Below the pieces are notes generated by a model. It made no database searches. It saw only the letters and a program-made list of their open reading frames with translations, and was not told the DNA's origin. Source: Burkholderia sp. PAMC 26561 (lineage in GTDB: Bacteria > Pseudomonadota > Gammaproteobacteria > Burkholderiales > Burkholderiaceae). Taken from it: DNA of 64,000 bases. The stretch lies in assembly GCF_001557535.2 (NCBI RefSeq), contig NZ_CP014306.1, forward strand, positions 2,604,001-2,668,000, read 5' to 3'. The translations under genes were made by a program, and so were the position numbers. This document shows positions 51,331 through 59,857 of the stretch, in pieces; position 1 is the stretch's first letter, and every line of letters begins with the position of its first letter.

Positions 51331-53685
51331 TCAGAAATTTTTCGTCACGCCTGCGTACAGCGCGAGGTGCGGACCGTACTGTGGCGCACCTACGCCAATG
51401 CCGGATCCATCGCGCAACTCGTACACGCGATTGAACGCATTGATGAGCAGCAGCCGCCCGTCGAACTTGCCGATCAGCGGCTCCTTGAAGTCGAAGTGAT
51501 GAATCACGCCGAGGTTGATCTGCGTGTACACCGGCAGGCGATCTGTGTTCGCAAAGCCGCTGCGCAGCCCGCTGCCGACAATGCCATCGAACGTGAAGGT
51601 GGTGGTGCCCAACTGATAGGCGCCCCCAAACGATGCTGTCACACGCTGGTCGTGATCGAGGAACACATAGTGGCTGCTGATGAACGCGAGCTCGTCCGGG
51701 CCGAAGTTGAACTGCGCCGAGTCGATGTCCTTTCCCTGAGCGCGGCTGAACGCGACGTTCAAGTACGCGGAGACGTTGCCCTGTTTGTAGTTGCTGGTGA
51801 ACTCGACACCGTACACGCGGCCGTATTGATAGTTGAATGGCGTGAAGATCAGGGCGGTTCCGAACTGCCCTTCATCGAGCAGGTTCTTCGATTTCTTGTA
51901 GTACGCATCCACACCGACGGTGATCGCAGACGTCAGCCGTTGCGTGACGCCGAGGTCGAAATAATGGCTGCGTTCCGGCTGCACGGGGTCATTTTGCGTC
52001 GATGTCTGCGCAGTCGTTCCGGCGAATCGCGCGATGTCTTCGCCAGAGACAAGTTCAAATGCGGGCGGCGTGAAGTATCGCGAATAACCGGCATGTACGA
52101 TCGTCGATGGCGTCAACGCATAGACAAGCCCAACGCGCGGACTGAGCTGGCTTGCGCTCACGTACTCATCCATCTTGTCGTATCGCAGGCCGTAGTTGAC
52201 CGTGAGTTTATCGGTGACTTTCCATTCGTCCTGGACGTAGGCGCTGTACAGATACCCCGTCTTGCTGCTTGAATCCGGTATGTTGAACGGTTGATCGGAG
52301 AGCGGGTTGCCGTCCTGATCGGCGGGGAAAACGCTCAGGTCATTGTTGAACACCGCGTGTTCCTGTTGAAACGATATACCCGCGCGCAACGTATGTTTTG
52401 CGTTGAGCCGGTAGGTGGTGTCGGCTTGCACGCCGTTCGCGCTGTCGCTGTGAAAATCGCTTGCGGCCACGCCGTTGAAGAGCATATCGCCTACAGGGTC
52501 GGGATTGAACTGCGTTCGGGAATAGCGGGTGAAGAGCGCGACCTGATAGTCCAGCGCGCCGCCGTTGGTGCCCTGCAGCGCGACCACCGCGAACTGGTTG
52601 AGTTCGGACTGGGTTTCGTTGAGCTTGCTCGAGTCGAACGAGTTGTTGCCGTTCAAGATGAAATTGGTGGGCAAACCCGCCGTGTTCGGAATGTCGAACT
52701 GATTGCTCGTCGTGCCGAACATCAGGCTTACGCGCGTGAGCGGGTTGATGATGTACGACATGAGGCCGAAGGCATCGCCCTGACGCGTATGGTCGTGAAT
52801 GGCGTTCGCGCTCGACGTCGGATTTTCTATCCCCAGGTTGTTCTCGCCCACGGAGCCGCTGAAGTAATAGCTGAACGGCCCCTTGCTGCCGAATACATCG
52901 GCGCTGGTCCTGATGGTCTGATGGCTGCCACCAAAGACATCGATGGAACCACCGTTGCCCTGGTCCCCGGATTTCGTATGGATATCGACAATGCCGGCCG
53001 TCCGGTCGCCATATTGCGCGGGCAAGGCGCCGGTCAGCAGATTCAACTGATCGATGATGCGCGTATCGAGCGATTGCCCGAAACCGCTGATTGGTTCCGG
53101 AATGATCACGCCGTTGATACGGTATTGCAGGTTCGCGTGGTCTCCCCGCACGTGCAACTGTCCGTACGAATCGCTGGCGACGCCCGGCGCCTGCAACAGC
53201 ACCTGATTGAGCGCGGTGTCCTGGCCAGCGGGGAGGGTGTCGATGTCTGTCTGGCTGAAACGATAAACGCTGCTTCCTGTCTCCGGCAGCAGCCCGTTTC
53301 GTGCGCGGTCGAGCCGCTTGGCGTTGACTTGTACATCGAGTGCGTCGCTCTTTGAAATCGATATGGATACCGAAGTATTTCCGTCACTGCTTGTGGTGGC
53401 GATGGTGCTTCCGCTCGCATATCCCGGCGCGGCCGCGACGACTGCATAGGTACCCGAAGTCACGTTGTGCACGACAAAATGTCCGCTCGTGTCTGTGCTG
53501 GCTGTCCCGGCGGTCGCGCCGCTTGCGTTCTGCAATACGACATTTGCATTCGCAACAGGTTTGCCCGTGCTGTCAATCACAGAGCCGGATACGGTGGCGT
53601 CCAGACCGGCTGCATAAGCGTGCCCCACTGCTATCTGGGCAAACAGCAATAACGCCGCATGGGCAAAGAGCGTGCGATTTTTCAT
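51331..53685 (-). CDS. TonB-dependent outer membrane receptor
   Basis: A 784-residue receptor. A signal peptide ends near AYAA (residues 22-26). Next comes a carboxypeptidase regulatory-like beta domain (about 30-115), then a plug (about 125-240) with LHVRGDHANLQYRINGVIIPE, and a 22-strand barrel ending in KNF. It is the first gene of the leftward operon with exbB, exbD and tonB. The barrel contains NAIHDHTRQGD, a short His-containing loop, but no long His-rich stretch. Substrate cannot be read directly. The adjacent Zur-like box points to zinc. Confidence 0.9.
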   Translation of the reverse strand: MKNRTLFAHAALLLFAQIAVGHAYAAGLDATVSGSVIDSTGKPVANANVVLQNASGATAGTASTDTSGHFVVHNVTSGTYAVVAAAPGYASGSTIATTSSDGNTSVSISISKSDALDVQVNAKRLDRARNGLLPETGSSVYRFSQTDIDTLPAGQDTALNQVLLQAPGVASDSYGQLHVRGDHANLQYRINGVIIPEPISGFGQSLDTRIIDQLNLLTGALPAQYGDRTAGIVDIHTKSGDQGNGGSIDVFGGSHQTIRTSADVFGSKGPFSYYFSGSVGENNLGIENPTSSANAIHDHTRQGDAFGLMSYIINPLTRVSLMFGTTSNQFDIPNTAGLPTNFILNGNNSFDSSKLNETQSELNQFAVVALQGTNGGALDYQVALFTRYSRTQFNPDPVGDMLFNGVAASDFHSDSANGVQADTTYRLNAKHTLRAGISFQQEHAVFNNDLSVFPADQDGNPLSDQPFNIPDSSSKTGYLYSAYVQDEWKVTDKLTVNYGLRYDKMDEYVSASQLSPRVGLVYALTPSTIVHAGYSRYFTPPAFELVSGEDIARFAGTTAQTSTQNDPVQPERSHYFDLGVTQRLTSAITVGVDAYYKKSKNLLDEGQFGTALIFTPFNYQYGRVYGVEFTSNYKQGNVSAYLNVAFSRAQGKDIDSAQFNFGPDELAFISSHYVFLDHDQRVTASFGGAYQLGTTTFTFDGIVGSGLRSGFANTDRLPVYTQINLGVIHHFDFKEPLIGKFDGRLLLINAFNRVYELRDGSGIGVGAPQYGPHLALYAGVTKNF

Positions 53686-53783
53686 CGATTATTTTTTTGG
53701 TAAGTGTTGGCGGGGAGCGCGACGAGTCAGGTGGATGAGCTTGGGCAGGGAAATCGATTTGTCGAAAAGGATGTCAGTGATGT

Positions 53784-53797
53784 AATGTTATAACATT
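53784..53797. promoter_or_regulatory. Zur-like operator between TonB receptor and COG0523 GTPase
   Basis: A perfect palindrome AATGTTATAACATT, flanked as GT...CA. The ATGTTATAACAT core resembles Zur boxes described in proteobacteria. It lies 26 bases upstream of the GTPase ATG and 99 bases upstream of the receptor ATG, well placed to repress both when zinc is plentiful. Confidence 0.6.
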
Positions 53798-53809
53798 CAA
53801 CAATGTTGA
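53797..53809. promoter_or_regulatory. Second palindrome beside the Zur-like box
   Basis: TCAACA and TGTTGA with a single central base directly follow the Zur-like palindrome. It could be a secondary operator or a flanking half site. I know no exact consensus for it. Confidence 0.3.
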
Positions 53810-53822
53810 TGCGAGAAATTTG

Positions 53823-55043
53823 ATGACGAAATTGATGGGAAAGCTTCCCGTAACTGTTTTGTCGGGTTTTCTTGGCGCTGGCAAAACCACGCTTCTGAAC
53901 CACATCCTCAACAACCGCGAAAGTCGGCGGGTCGCGGTGATCGTCAATGACATGAGCGAAGTCAACATCGATGCCGCGCTGATTCGTGAAGGCGGCGCGC
54001 AGCTTGCCCGAACCGATGAAAAGCTCGTGGAGATGAGCAACGGCTGCATTTGCTGCACGTTGCGCGAGGACCTCTTGCTTGAAGTGAACCGGCTCGCAAA
54101 GGAGGGGCGCTTTGACTATCTTGTGATCGAATCAACCGGCGTGTCGGAGCCATTGCCGGTCGCGGAAACGTTCACATTCGCCGATGAAGAAGGACAGAGC
54201 TTCGCCAATGTCGCGCGGCTCGACACCATGGTCACCGTGGTGGACGCGTTCAATTTCTTGAAGGACTACGGATCAGCCGACAGCTTGCAGTCGCGTGGCG
54301 AATCGATGGGCGAAGAAGATTCGCGCACAGTCGTGGACTTGTTGGTCGAGCAGGTCGAGTTCTGCGATGTCATCGTACTGAACAAGATCGACCTCGTCAG
54401 CGATGAAGATCGCACCCGGCTCATGACGATCCTTCGCGGCCTGAACCCGCGTGCGAAGATCGAGATGGCCGAGTTTGGCAAGCTGAGTCTGGACAAGGTG
54501 CTCGACACCCGGCTATTCGATTTTGATGAGGCTTCCAAAGCGCCGGGCTGGCTCACGGCGTTACGCGGCGAACATCGATCCGAAGCCGACGAATATGGCA
54601 TCACGAACTTTGTGTATCGGGCGCGCCGGCCGTTTCATCCTGAGCGGTTCTGGGATTTCATCGAAAGCGAATGGCCGGGCGTGGTGCGGTCCAAAGGGTT
54701 CTTCTGGCTTGCGAGCAGGCCTGCCTATGTCGGTTCGTGGTCGCAAGCCGGCGGTGTATGCCGTCACGGCGCGATGGGGTTGTGGTGGGCCGCGGTGCCG
54801 AAATCTTACTGGCCGCAAGACCCCGAGTCGCTGCAATCAATCGAGGAGGACTGGGACCCGCAGGTCGGCGATGCACGGCAAGAGCTGGTGCTGATTGGCA
54901 TCGATATGGATGAAGCGGCGTTGCGTGCTCGGCTGTACGCGTGTCTTCTCACCGATGTGGAAATGTCGCAGGGACCTGAAGCCTGGCACAGGTTCAAGGA
55001 TCCGTTTCCAGCGTGGCAACACGAAGCAGAGCTTGCGCACTAA
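53823..55043 (+). CDS. CobW/COG0523-family zinc-responsive GTPase
   Basis: A 406-residue G3E GTPase. I use the ATG at 53823. The P-loop GFLGAGKT is at residues 15-22. The family metal-binding motif NGCICC is at 73-78 (Cys75, Cys77 and Cys78). ESTGVSEP and the G4 motif LNKIDL follow. The C-terminal CobW domain (about 260-390) includes [13 protein letters not shown]. Zur-regulated members (ZigA/YeiR/ZagA type) serve as zinc metallochaperones or help in zinc shortage, and the upstream palindrome fits. Confidence 0.9.
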   Translation: MTKLMGKLPVTVLSGFLGAGKTTLLNHILNNRESRRVAVIVNDMSEVNIDAALIREGGAQLARTDEKLVEMSNGCICCTLREDLLLEVNRLAKEGRFDYLVIESTGVSEPLPVAETFTFADEEGQSFANVARLDTMVTVVDAFNFLKDYGSADSLQSRGESMGEEDSRTVVDLLVEQVEFCDVIVLNKIDLVSDEDRTRLMTILRGLNPRAKIEMAEFGKLSLDKVLDTRLFDFDEASKAPGWLTALRGEHRSEADEYGITNFVYRARRPFHPERFWDFIESEWPGVVRSKGFFWLASRPAYVGSWSQAGGVCRHGAMGLWWAAVPKSYWPQDPESLQSIEEDWDPQVGDARQELVLIGIDMDEAALRARLYACLLTDVEMSQGPEAWHRFKDPFPAWQHEAELAH

Positions 55044-55056
55044 GCGGCCATGATAG

Positions 55057-55836
55057 TCACCCGCCGCACGAAGCGAGCTCGGCCACTTGCAGCACCTCGC
55101 CGTTCGTTCCACGTTCAACGAATGCAACGACGCCGAAGCGCATGGCATCCGACGCGTAATCGCCGGATAGTTGCGCGCGTCCTTCGGTCAATCGAATGGG
55201 TCCGATCCATTGGCGCACCACGCGGTCGTGATGCAGTGTCGCGCCGTTGTTTTCTCCGCCGTTGACTGCGCTGACGAGCTGGTTTTCATACACGGCTGCG
55301 TAGGCGACAACATCGTCCGGGAGGTTCTTGCGCGCTGTGAACGATGCGTTGAACGCAATATGGCCGGGCGCTGACGGATGGCCGTCGATGTGGATATCGG
55401 CGAGCGGCGTTTCGCTGTTCAACTGTTTTATACGCGATTCGAAACTCGCGTCGCTCGACCAGTCGCGCAACTCTTTTCCGCCGACGAAAATCTCCGGCGT
55501 GTACACGACATGTCCACTGCCAGCCGATGTCAGTTGCTGTTGGCGCGTGGTGAATGCCGCTTGTGCAAACCGGTCTTTCCACGCCCGGTTATCCCAGTAG
55601 TCCACGTGCAGGGCGAGCGGCACGATGGTATCGGTCCGGCGTGCGTGATCGAGTGCGCCAAGCCAGTTGTCGGCGGGCGGGCAACTATTGCAGCCTTCGC
55701 TTGTGTAGAGTTCTACGAGCGCCGCGCGGTGAGCGGGACTCGACGCACTGCACGTATTACCCGATGCAGCGTTGGCGCTCGCGGCGCAGAGTGAGATGCA
55801 AATAGCAAAGAGGGCGGAAGCAGACGAAGGGCGCAT
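55057..55836 (-). CDS. DUF1223 exported protein, SigF regulon member
   Basis: A 259-residue protein with a signal peptide (about 1-23, ending ANAA) and a thioredoxin-like domain. The redox motif is SEGCNSCPPAD near residues 46-56. DUF1223 also occurs in the Caulobacter SigF regulon. A GTAACC-16-CGAATT promoter lies about 33 bases upstream, and GGAG precedes the ATG. It probably works in the periplasm or at the membrane in oxidative or metal stress. The exact reaction is unknown. It converges on the COG0523 GTPase, 13 bases apart. Confidence 0.88.
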   Translation of the reverse strand: MRPSSASALFAICISLCAASANAASGNTCSASSPAHRAALVELYTSEGCNSCPPADNWLGALDHARRTDTIVPLALHVDYWDNRAWKDRFAQAAFTTRQQQLTSAGSGHVVYTPEIFVGGKELRDWSSDASFESRIKQLNSETPLADIHIDGHPSAPGHIAFNASFTARKNLPDDVVAYAAVYENQLVSAVNGGENNGATLHHDRVVRQWIGPIRLTEGRAQLSGDYASDAMRFGVVAFVERGTNGEVLQVAELASCGG

Positions 55837-55868
55837 TGCGGACTCCAGACATGGGGCGGATGAAATCT

Positions 55869-55896
55869 AATTCGACCGGGACATGAAACGGGTTAC
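55869..55896 (-). promoter_or_regulatory. SigF-type ECF promoter of the DUF1223 gene
   Basis: On the minus strand GTAACC (55896-55891) and CGAATT (55874-55869) are 16 bases apart, about 33 bases before the DUF1223 start codon. This matches the four other copies of the signature in the region. Confidence 0.8.
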
Positions 55897-55999
55897 ATCA
55901 ATGCAAGAATACTTGCTGCAGTCACCGCAGCGCCCATTCAAGGTGCGGGTCGTCGACTAGCCTGATCGATTCGGCAGCGCGTGGCTGCCACCTCGGCCG

Positions 56000-56641
56000 C
56001 TACCAGCGCAACACACGCGGTCCCAGAATCCCGCCGACAATCGTTGGCGCCATCATCCCAAGCACGTACCACACGCCCCAGAACGGCACGGTCATCTCCA
56101 CGCAATAAAGTGTGTAGACAAGGACGGCCTGAGCGCCGCTGAGCAGACCTGCCGCAGCGCCCGCCAAAACCGGCCGGGTTGGCGCAAGCCCTTTCATGGC
56201 CCAGAACACAGCAACAAAAGTCGGCGCTGACAAGATCGCGATGTTGATCGTGCAGACTTGCCACGTGCTGCCAAGCACGAGTTGAAGCCGAAGCGCCGGC
56301 GGTGCGGCAATGATCACGATCAACGCCGCCATCCAGATAAGCACGAGTGGAATGGCAAGCGCGATCCATCCGAACGCCGTATCCGCACCGGGGCGTGAAA
56401 GTCGGGTCGCGATGAAAAGCGACGCACCAGCGACCACAAGAGGAAACGCAACTTTCAGCCAGAATAGAGGCGTGGTCAGCATTTGCGGCATGTCGCCGCG
56501 CACGCCGTAGAGGGCAACCATCAAGCAGGCAGCGCCGCTCAGGCCTAAAAACAGTGCCGTTGCGAAACGTCGCGCGATCACACGAGGGTGGGTCGGGGCG
56601 ATGCCAGTGGCAAGCATCGATACAAACTCGCTGGTCTTCAT
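56000..56641 (-). CDS. nrsF: NrsF-like anti-sigma factor (DUF1109), first copy from the right operon end
   Basis: A 213-residue inner-membrane protein with six hydrophobic segments, no signal peptide, and a short cytoplasmic N-terminus. I choose the ATG at 56641 (GGAG five bases upstream) over the GTG two codons earlier. It has Cys130 (in STWQVC) and Cys180 (in LYCVEM), two cysteines that match by position and spacing the pair important for NrsF function in Caulobacter. NrsF holds SigF inactive at the membrane and releases it under stress. It is separated from its paralogue by 165 bases, which include its own SigF-type promoter. Confidence 0.9.
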   Translation of the reverse strand: MKTSEFVSMLATGIAPTHPRVIARRFATALFLGLSGAACLMVALYGVRGDMPQMLTTPLFWLKVAFPLVVAGASLFIATRLSRPGADTAFGWIALAIPLVLIWMAALIVIIAAPPALRLQLVLGSTWQVCTINIAILSAPTFVAVFWAMKGLAPTRPVLAGAAAGLLSGAQAVLVYTLYCVEMTVPFWGVWYVLGMMAPTIVGGILGPRVLRW

Positions 56642-56708
56642 GGCCACTCCGCAGACAGGAACCGATAGTGCGTCGATCCCGAGGCCGCAGAACAGGACGC
56701 ATGACTTC

Positions 56709-56736
56709 TATTCGGTTTGATCTGCAGGAAGGTTAC
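56709..56736 (-). promoter_or_regulatory. SigF-type ECF promoter before the second nrsF copy
   Basis: Minus-strand GTAACC (56736-56731) and CGAATA (56714-56709), 16 bases apart, identical in core to the sigF promoter. It lies about 68 bases upstream of the nrsF copy at 56000-56641 and within the gap between the two copies. Confidence 0.8.
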
Positions 56737-56806
56737 GCTTGCGTGCGAATTTTTATGAGGCGGCGATTGCGCCTCATTAGCCGAGCTGGCTGCCCCGTCA
56801 AGCTTA

Positions 56807-57448
56807 TTACCAGCGCAGGAAACGCGGACCGAGCAACGCGCCGATCAGCGTAGCTAGCGTCATGCCAAGCAAGTACCAGACAGCCCAGAAGGCTACGCTC
56901 ATCTCGGGACAATGCAGGCAGTACGCCATGGTCGCGATAGTTCCCGCCAGCATGCCGCCCGCGGCACCCGCGAGTCGCAACCGCGTGGGTGCAAGTCCGC
57001 GAATCGCCCAGAACACGGCGACAAAAGCCGGCACCGAAAGCAACACGATATTGAACGGGCATGAGCGCCACGTCGTGCCCATTACAAGTGGTATGCGGGC
57101 ATCGGGGGAAGCCAGGCACAGGACCGCGACCGCAGCGCTCCACACTACAAGGATCGGCACGGCGGGCATTGCCCAGAATGCGCCGATGTTCGTCCCCGGG
57201 CGCGACAGGCGCGCCGCCAGGAACAGCGCGCACGCGGCAAGTGTTGCGGGAAATGCGAAGCGCGCCCAGAAGAGCGGTGTGCGCGATACAACAGCGAGGT
57301 CGTGTCGCAAGCCGTAGACGGCCAGCATGAGCACGAATGAACCCATGCCGCCCAGCAGCAACGCGCGCACGAAGCGGCGTCGCGACAGGCCGGTATCGAC
57401 GGGCGTGACCCCTGTCGAGAGAAGCGAAATCAGGTCGTCGGTTTTCAT
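56807..57448 (-). CDS. nrsF: NrsF-like anti-sigma factor (DUF1109), copy in operon with sigF
   Basis: A 213-residue, six-segment membrane protein, the same length as its neighbour. The cysteines in TTWRSC (Cys130) and LHCPEM (Cys180) fall at the same positions. Both copies share blocks such as LSRPG, FVAVFWA, GLAPTR and the terminus GPR-LRW, so this is a tandem duplication. Its ATG overlaps the sigF stop in an ATGA, so sigma and anti-sigma are produced together. Confidence 0.93.
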   Translation of the reverse strand: MKTDDLISLLSTGVTPVDTGLSRRRFVRALLLGGMGSFVLMLAVYGLRHDLAVVSRTPLFWARFAFPATLAACALFLAARLSRPGTNIGAFWAMPAVPILVVWSAAVAVLCLASPDARIPLVMGTTWRSCPFNIVLLSVPAFVAVFWAIRGLAPTRLRLAGAAGGMLAGTIATMAYCLHCPEMSVAFWAVWYLLGMTLATLIGALLGPRFLRW

Positions 57449-57990
57449 GCGGTGCCTCGAATTTTTGCTGCCAGCGCTTTCAATCCTCGGTGAATGCCCA
57501 CTTTGACCGCCGACTCCGACATGCCCGTCAGCGTGGCTGTCTCGGTCACGGAAAGACCCTCCAGCTTCACATGCACGATCGGCAACCGGTGACGGTCCGG
57601 CAACTGCTCGAGCAACTTGCCGATATCACGTTTCGCGTCGGCGGGCTCTTCATCTGAAATTGCGAAGATATCGAGCGTCTCGTCGAGCGGATCATTCAGC
57701 GCTTCGCGCCGTGATCTCGCCCGAAAGAAATCCATCAGCTTGTAACGCGCAATGGCGTGCACCCACGCCGTCAGCGGTTCGTCCGGACGATATGTATGGC
57801 GGCTGTTGTGCACCGCCAGCAGGATTTCCTGCACGATGTCTTCGATGTCGTCCTGAAGATAATGGATACGTTTCCTCAGGAAACCGCGCAGGTGTCCCGT
57901 CAGGTCGTCCAGAAACGCACGATACGCAACCGCGTCGCCATCCAGGCCGCGTACGAAGAGCGACTTCAGCCGCTCTTCGACACCCGACAC
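57445..57990 (-). CDS. sigF: SigF-type ECF RNA polymerase sigma factor
   Basis: A group IV sigma factor. Region 2 ([20 protein letters not shown] and [15 protein letters not shown]) and region 4 ([21 protein letters not shown] ... [15 protein letters not shown]) are complete. An ATG at 58017 is also in frame, but it lies inside the SigF-type promoter at 58006-58033, upstream of the likely transcript start. I therefore use the GTG at 57990, preceded by AAGGT, giving 181 residues. The partner anti-sigma gene overlaps its stop. This family is controlled by NrsF and by oxidants or metals. Confidence 0.9.
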   Translation of the reverse strand: MSGVEERLKSLFVRGLDGDAVAYRAFLDDLTGHLRGFLRKRIHYLQDDIEDIVQEILLAVHNSRHTYRPDEPLTAWVHAIARYKLMDFFRARSRREALNDPLDETLDIFAISDEEPADAKRDIGKLLEQLPDRHRLPIVHVKLEGLSVTETATLTGMSESAVKVGIHRGLKALAAKIRGTA

Positions 57991-58005
57991 GCCATTACCT
58001 TGTGT

Positions 58006-58033
58006 TATTCGCTTCATCGCGGCATTGGGTTAC
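58006..58033 (-). promoter_or_regulatory. SigF-type ECF promoter of sigF-nrsF (autoregulation)
   Basis: Minus-strand GTAACC (58033-58028) and CGAATA (58011-58006), 16 bases apart. Identical core to the promoter before the second nrsF. It implies that SigF drives its own operon. Confidence 0.85.
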
Positions 58034-58043
58034 AGCGCGCTCC

Positions 58044-58079
58044 AAATAAAAAAGCGGCAGGGCGTCTGGTGACCTGCCG
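58044..58079 (-). terminator. Intrinsic terminator after the glutathione transferase gene
   Basis: On the minus strand CGGCAGG (58079-58073) pairs with CCTGCCG (58061-58055, read in the transcript order) around an 11-base loop, followed by CTTTTTTATTT. It insulates the sigF promoter from transcription of the upstream GST gene. Confidence 0.85.
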
Positions 58080-58162
58080 AACGCGAAACGTGCGGATTGT
58101 GCCGCAACGTTTTGCTGCTGTCGACGTCGGCGCGCAACGCCGGCGTCGAAAGCGGGGCGAGA

Positions 58163-58870
58163 TCAGCGAGCGGCGTCCGGATAATTTGATGGGAAGAGGG
58201 CACGGCGTGCTTGTTCGTCAAGTTCGCGCTTGAAAGTCAGGTCGCGGCCGACGGCGCGTGCGCGGGCGACAGCCGGCCGGGCGCTGATGGAATCGAAGAA
58301 ACGGCGCAGATTCGGGAAGGCAGCCAGCGGCTCCACGTCGCCCGGCAGAACCCGTGGCGCGCGTTCGAGCCAGCCCCAGGCAGACATGTCGGCGATCGAA
58401 TAATCCTGGCCGACGATATATTCGCGCTGCGCCAGATGTTCGTCGAGCACGCGGTAATGACGTTCGATTTCCCGTCTGTAGCGGTTGATCGCATATGGCA
58501 GTTTTTCCGGCGCGGCATGCTGGAAATGCACTGCCTGACCCGAAAACGGCCCAAGGCCCGAACTGATGAAGAACAGCCATGAGAGGAGTTCGGGCCGGTC
58601 TGCCGCTGTGCCGGCAAAGCGCTGGGTCTTCTCGGCGAGGTATAGCAGGATCGCGCTGGAATCGAATACGCGCGCTTCGCGGCCGCCGGGGCCGTCCGTA
58701 TCCACGATCGCCGGGACCTTGCCATTCGGGTTGACGCTCAGAAACGCGGGCAGATGCTGTTCGCCTTTGCTGGTATCGATGGGGATGACCTCGTACGCCA
58801 GTCCCGATTCTTCGAGAAACAGTGCGACTTTTGCCGGGTTCGGCGTGGGGTGAAAGTAGAAGCGGATCAT
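58163..58870 (-). CDS. Glutathione S-transferase family protein
   Basis: A 235-residue two-domain protein. The thioredoxin-like N-terminal domain (about 1-85) contains NPNGKVPAIVD and FDSSAILLYLAE. The all-alpha C-terminal domain (about 90-210) has YIVGQDYSIADMSAWGWL, the N-capping motif. The pattern resembles YfcG/Ure2-like GSTs, which reduce disulfides. It stands on the minus strand between sigF and the cytochrome operon, and has no SigF-type promoter. Confidence 0.9.
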   Translation of the reverse strand: MIRFYFHPTPNPAKVALFLEESGLAYEVIPIDTSKGEQHLPAFLSVNPNGKVPAIVDTDGPGGREARVFDSSAILLYLAEKTQRFAGTAADRPELLSWLFFISSGLGPFSGQAVHFQHAAPEKLPYAINRYRREIERHYRVLDEHLAQREYIVGQDYSIADMSAWGWLERAPRVLPGDVEPLAAFPNLRRFFDSISARPAVARARAVGRDLTFKRELDEQARRALFPSNYPDAAR

Positions 58871-59055
58871 GGCGTCCTGGAATTGAAGAGCGATAAGCGG
58901 GGCCGCAATGGCCGGCCGTCTGTGTTTAGCGTGTTCGATTCAGGGTATCCGATGAAATCCGGGATGGCAATCGTGTCCCGTGAGAGCGATTTACGCCTGC
59001 ATGTTTGCTTACGTCCTCGCCTGAGTCGCACTGCCGGCAATAAAGATATTCCGTT

Positions 59056-59083
59056 GTAACCCGCCATCGGTTTCTGACGAACT
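59056..59083 (+). promoter_or_regulatory. SigF-type ECF promoter P1 of the yedZ1-yedY1-mrpX operon
   Basis: GTAACC (59056-59061), 16 bases, then CGAACT (59078-59083), about 148 bases before the start codon. Confidence 0.7.
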
Positions 59084-59145
59084 AACTTGCAGACACACGT
59101 TTGTCTGTGAATGAAAGCTTTCGCAGAAACAATTTTTCGAGCGGT

Positions 59146-59173
59146 GTAACCGCTTATGCAGCCCCGGCGAATT
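59146..59173 (+). promoter_or_regulatory. SigF-type ECF promoter P2 of the yedZ1-yedY1-mrpX operon
   Basis: GTAACC (59146-59151), 16 bases, then CGAATT (59168-59173), the -10 form also seen before DUF1223. It leaves a leader of about 50 bases. Confidence 0.8.
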
Positions 59174-59230
59174 AGTAAGCATTGGGCTGATCGGCAAGGT
59201 CAGCATTTCGATACCGGCACAGGATCTCTT

Positions 59231-59857
59231 ATGAACACGACACATGCAGCACGCGGTATCAAGGGTCCTGCGAGAGTCATCCAGCCCGCATGGGTGCGCA
59301 CCACGCACTGGCTCAACGCGCTTGCGGTGATCCTGATGATGCTGTCGGGATGGAGGATCTACGACGCATCACCAGTATTCAAGGGCTTCATGATCCCGCC
59401 GGGCATAACGTTGGGCGGCTGGCTCGGCGGCGCGCTGCAATGGCATTTCGCGGCAATGTGGCTGCTGGTGTTCAACGGTTTGTTCTACCTCGCGATGAAC
59501 CTCGCCACGGGGCGCATCAGAACGAAGTTTTTCCCGCTGTCGCTGCGCACGATCTTTCATGACCTGATCGAAGCACTCAAGGGTCACCTCTCGCATGCCG
59601 ATCCGGGCAAGTACAACGCGGTACAGAAATTCGCTTACCTGTTCGTGATGATCGATATTGCAGTGCTGATCTTGTCGGGTCTGGCCATCTGGAAGTCGGT
59701 GCAACTTCCTCTGCTGCGCGACCTGATGGGCGGATATGACTTCGCGCGCGTCGTCCACTTTTGCGCCATGTCGCTGCTGGCGGCGTTCATCGTGGTGCAT
59801 CTGGTGATGGTCTCGCTCGTGCCGCGCTCGCTCCTCACCATGATTCGCGGCCGATGA
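59231..59857 (+). CDS. yedZ1: Cytochrome b561-type membrane subunit (YedZ1-like)
   Basis: A 208-residue four-helix membrane cytochrome b of the Ni/Fe-hydrogenase b type. Likely heme ligands are His26 (VRTTHWL), His72 (QWHFAAMW), His166 (VVHFCAM) and His180 (IVVHLVM). The ATG at 59231 has AGGA upstream and lies after both promoters, so an open frame extended to 59156 is not translated fully. It should take electrons from the quinone pool and pass them to the exported molybdopterin enzyme encoded next, with which it overlaps by four bases. Confidence 0.88.
   Translation: MNTTHAARGIKGPARVIQPAWVRTTHWLNALAVILMMLSGWRIYDASPVFKGFMIPPGITLGGWLGGALQWHFAAMWLLVFNGLFYLAMNLATGRIRTKFFPLSLRTIFHDLIEALKGHLSHADPGKYNAVQKFAYLFVMIDIAVLILSGLAIWKSVQLPLLRDLMGGYDFARVVHFCAMSLLAAFIVVHLVMVSLVPRSLLTMIRGR

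Larger units (their letters stand above)
58871..59230. other. Divergent region between GST gene and cytochrome b operon
   Basis: About 360 bases with no gene. It contains two rightward SigF-type promoters (59056-59083 and 59146-59173). I see no such motif facing the GST gene. Confidence 0.7.

Noticed and set aside
53784..53797. Fur box in place of Zur box
   Set aside because: The core lacks the GATAAT-type repeats of Fur sites and matches ATGTTATAACAT better. The COG0523 neighbour also favours zinc.
58163..58870. GST gene as part of the SigF regulon
   Set aside because: It has no SigF-type motif upstream, and a terminator separates it from sigF. Its position may be conserved for other reasons.
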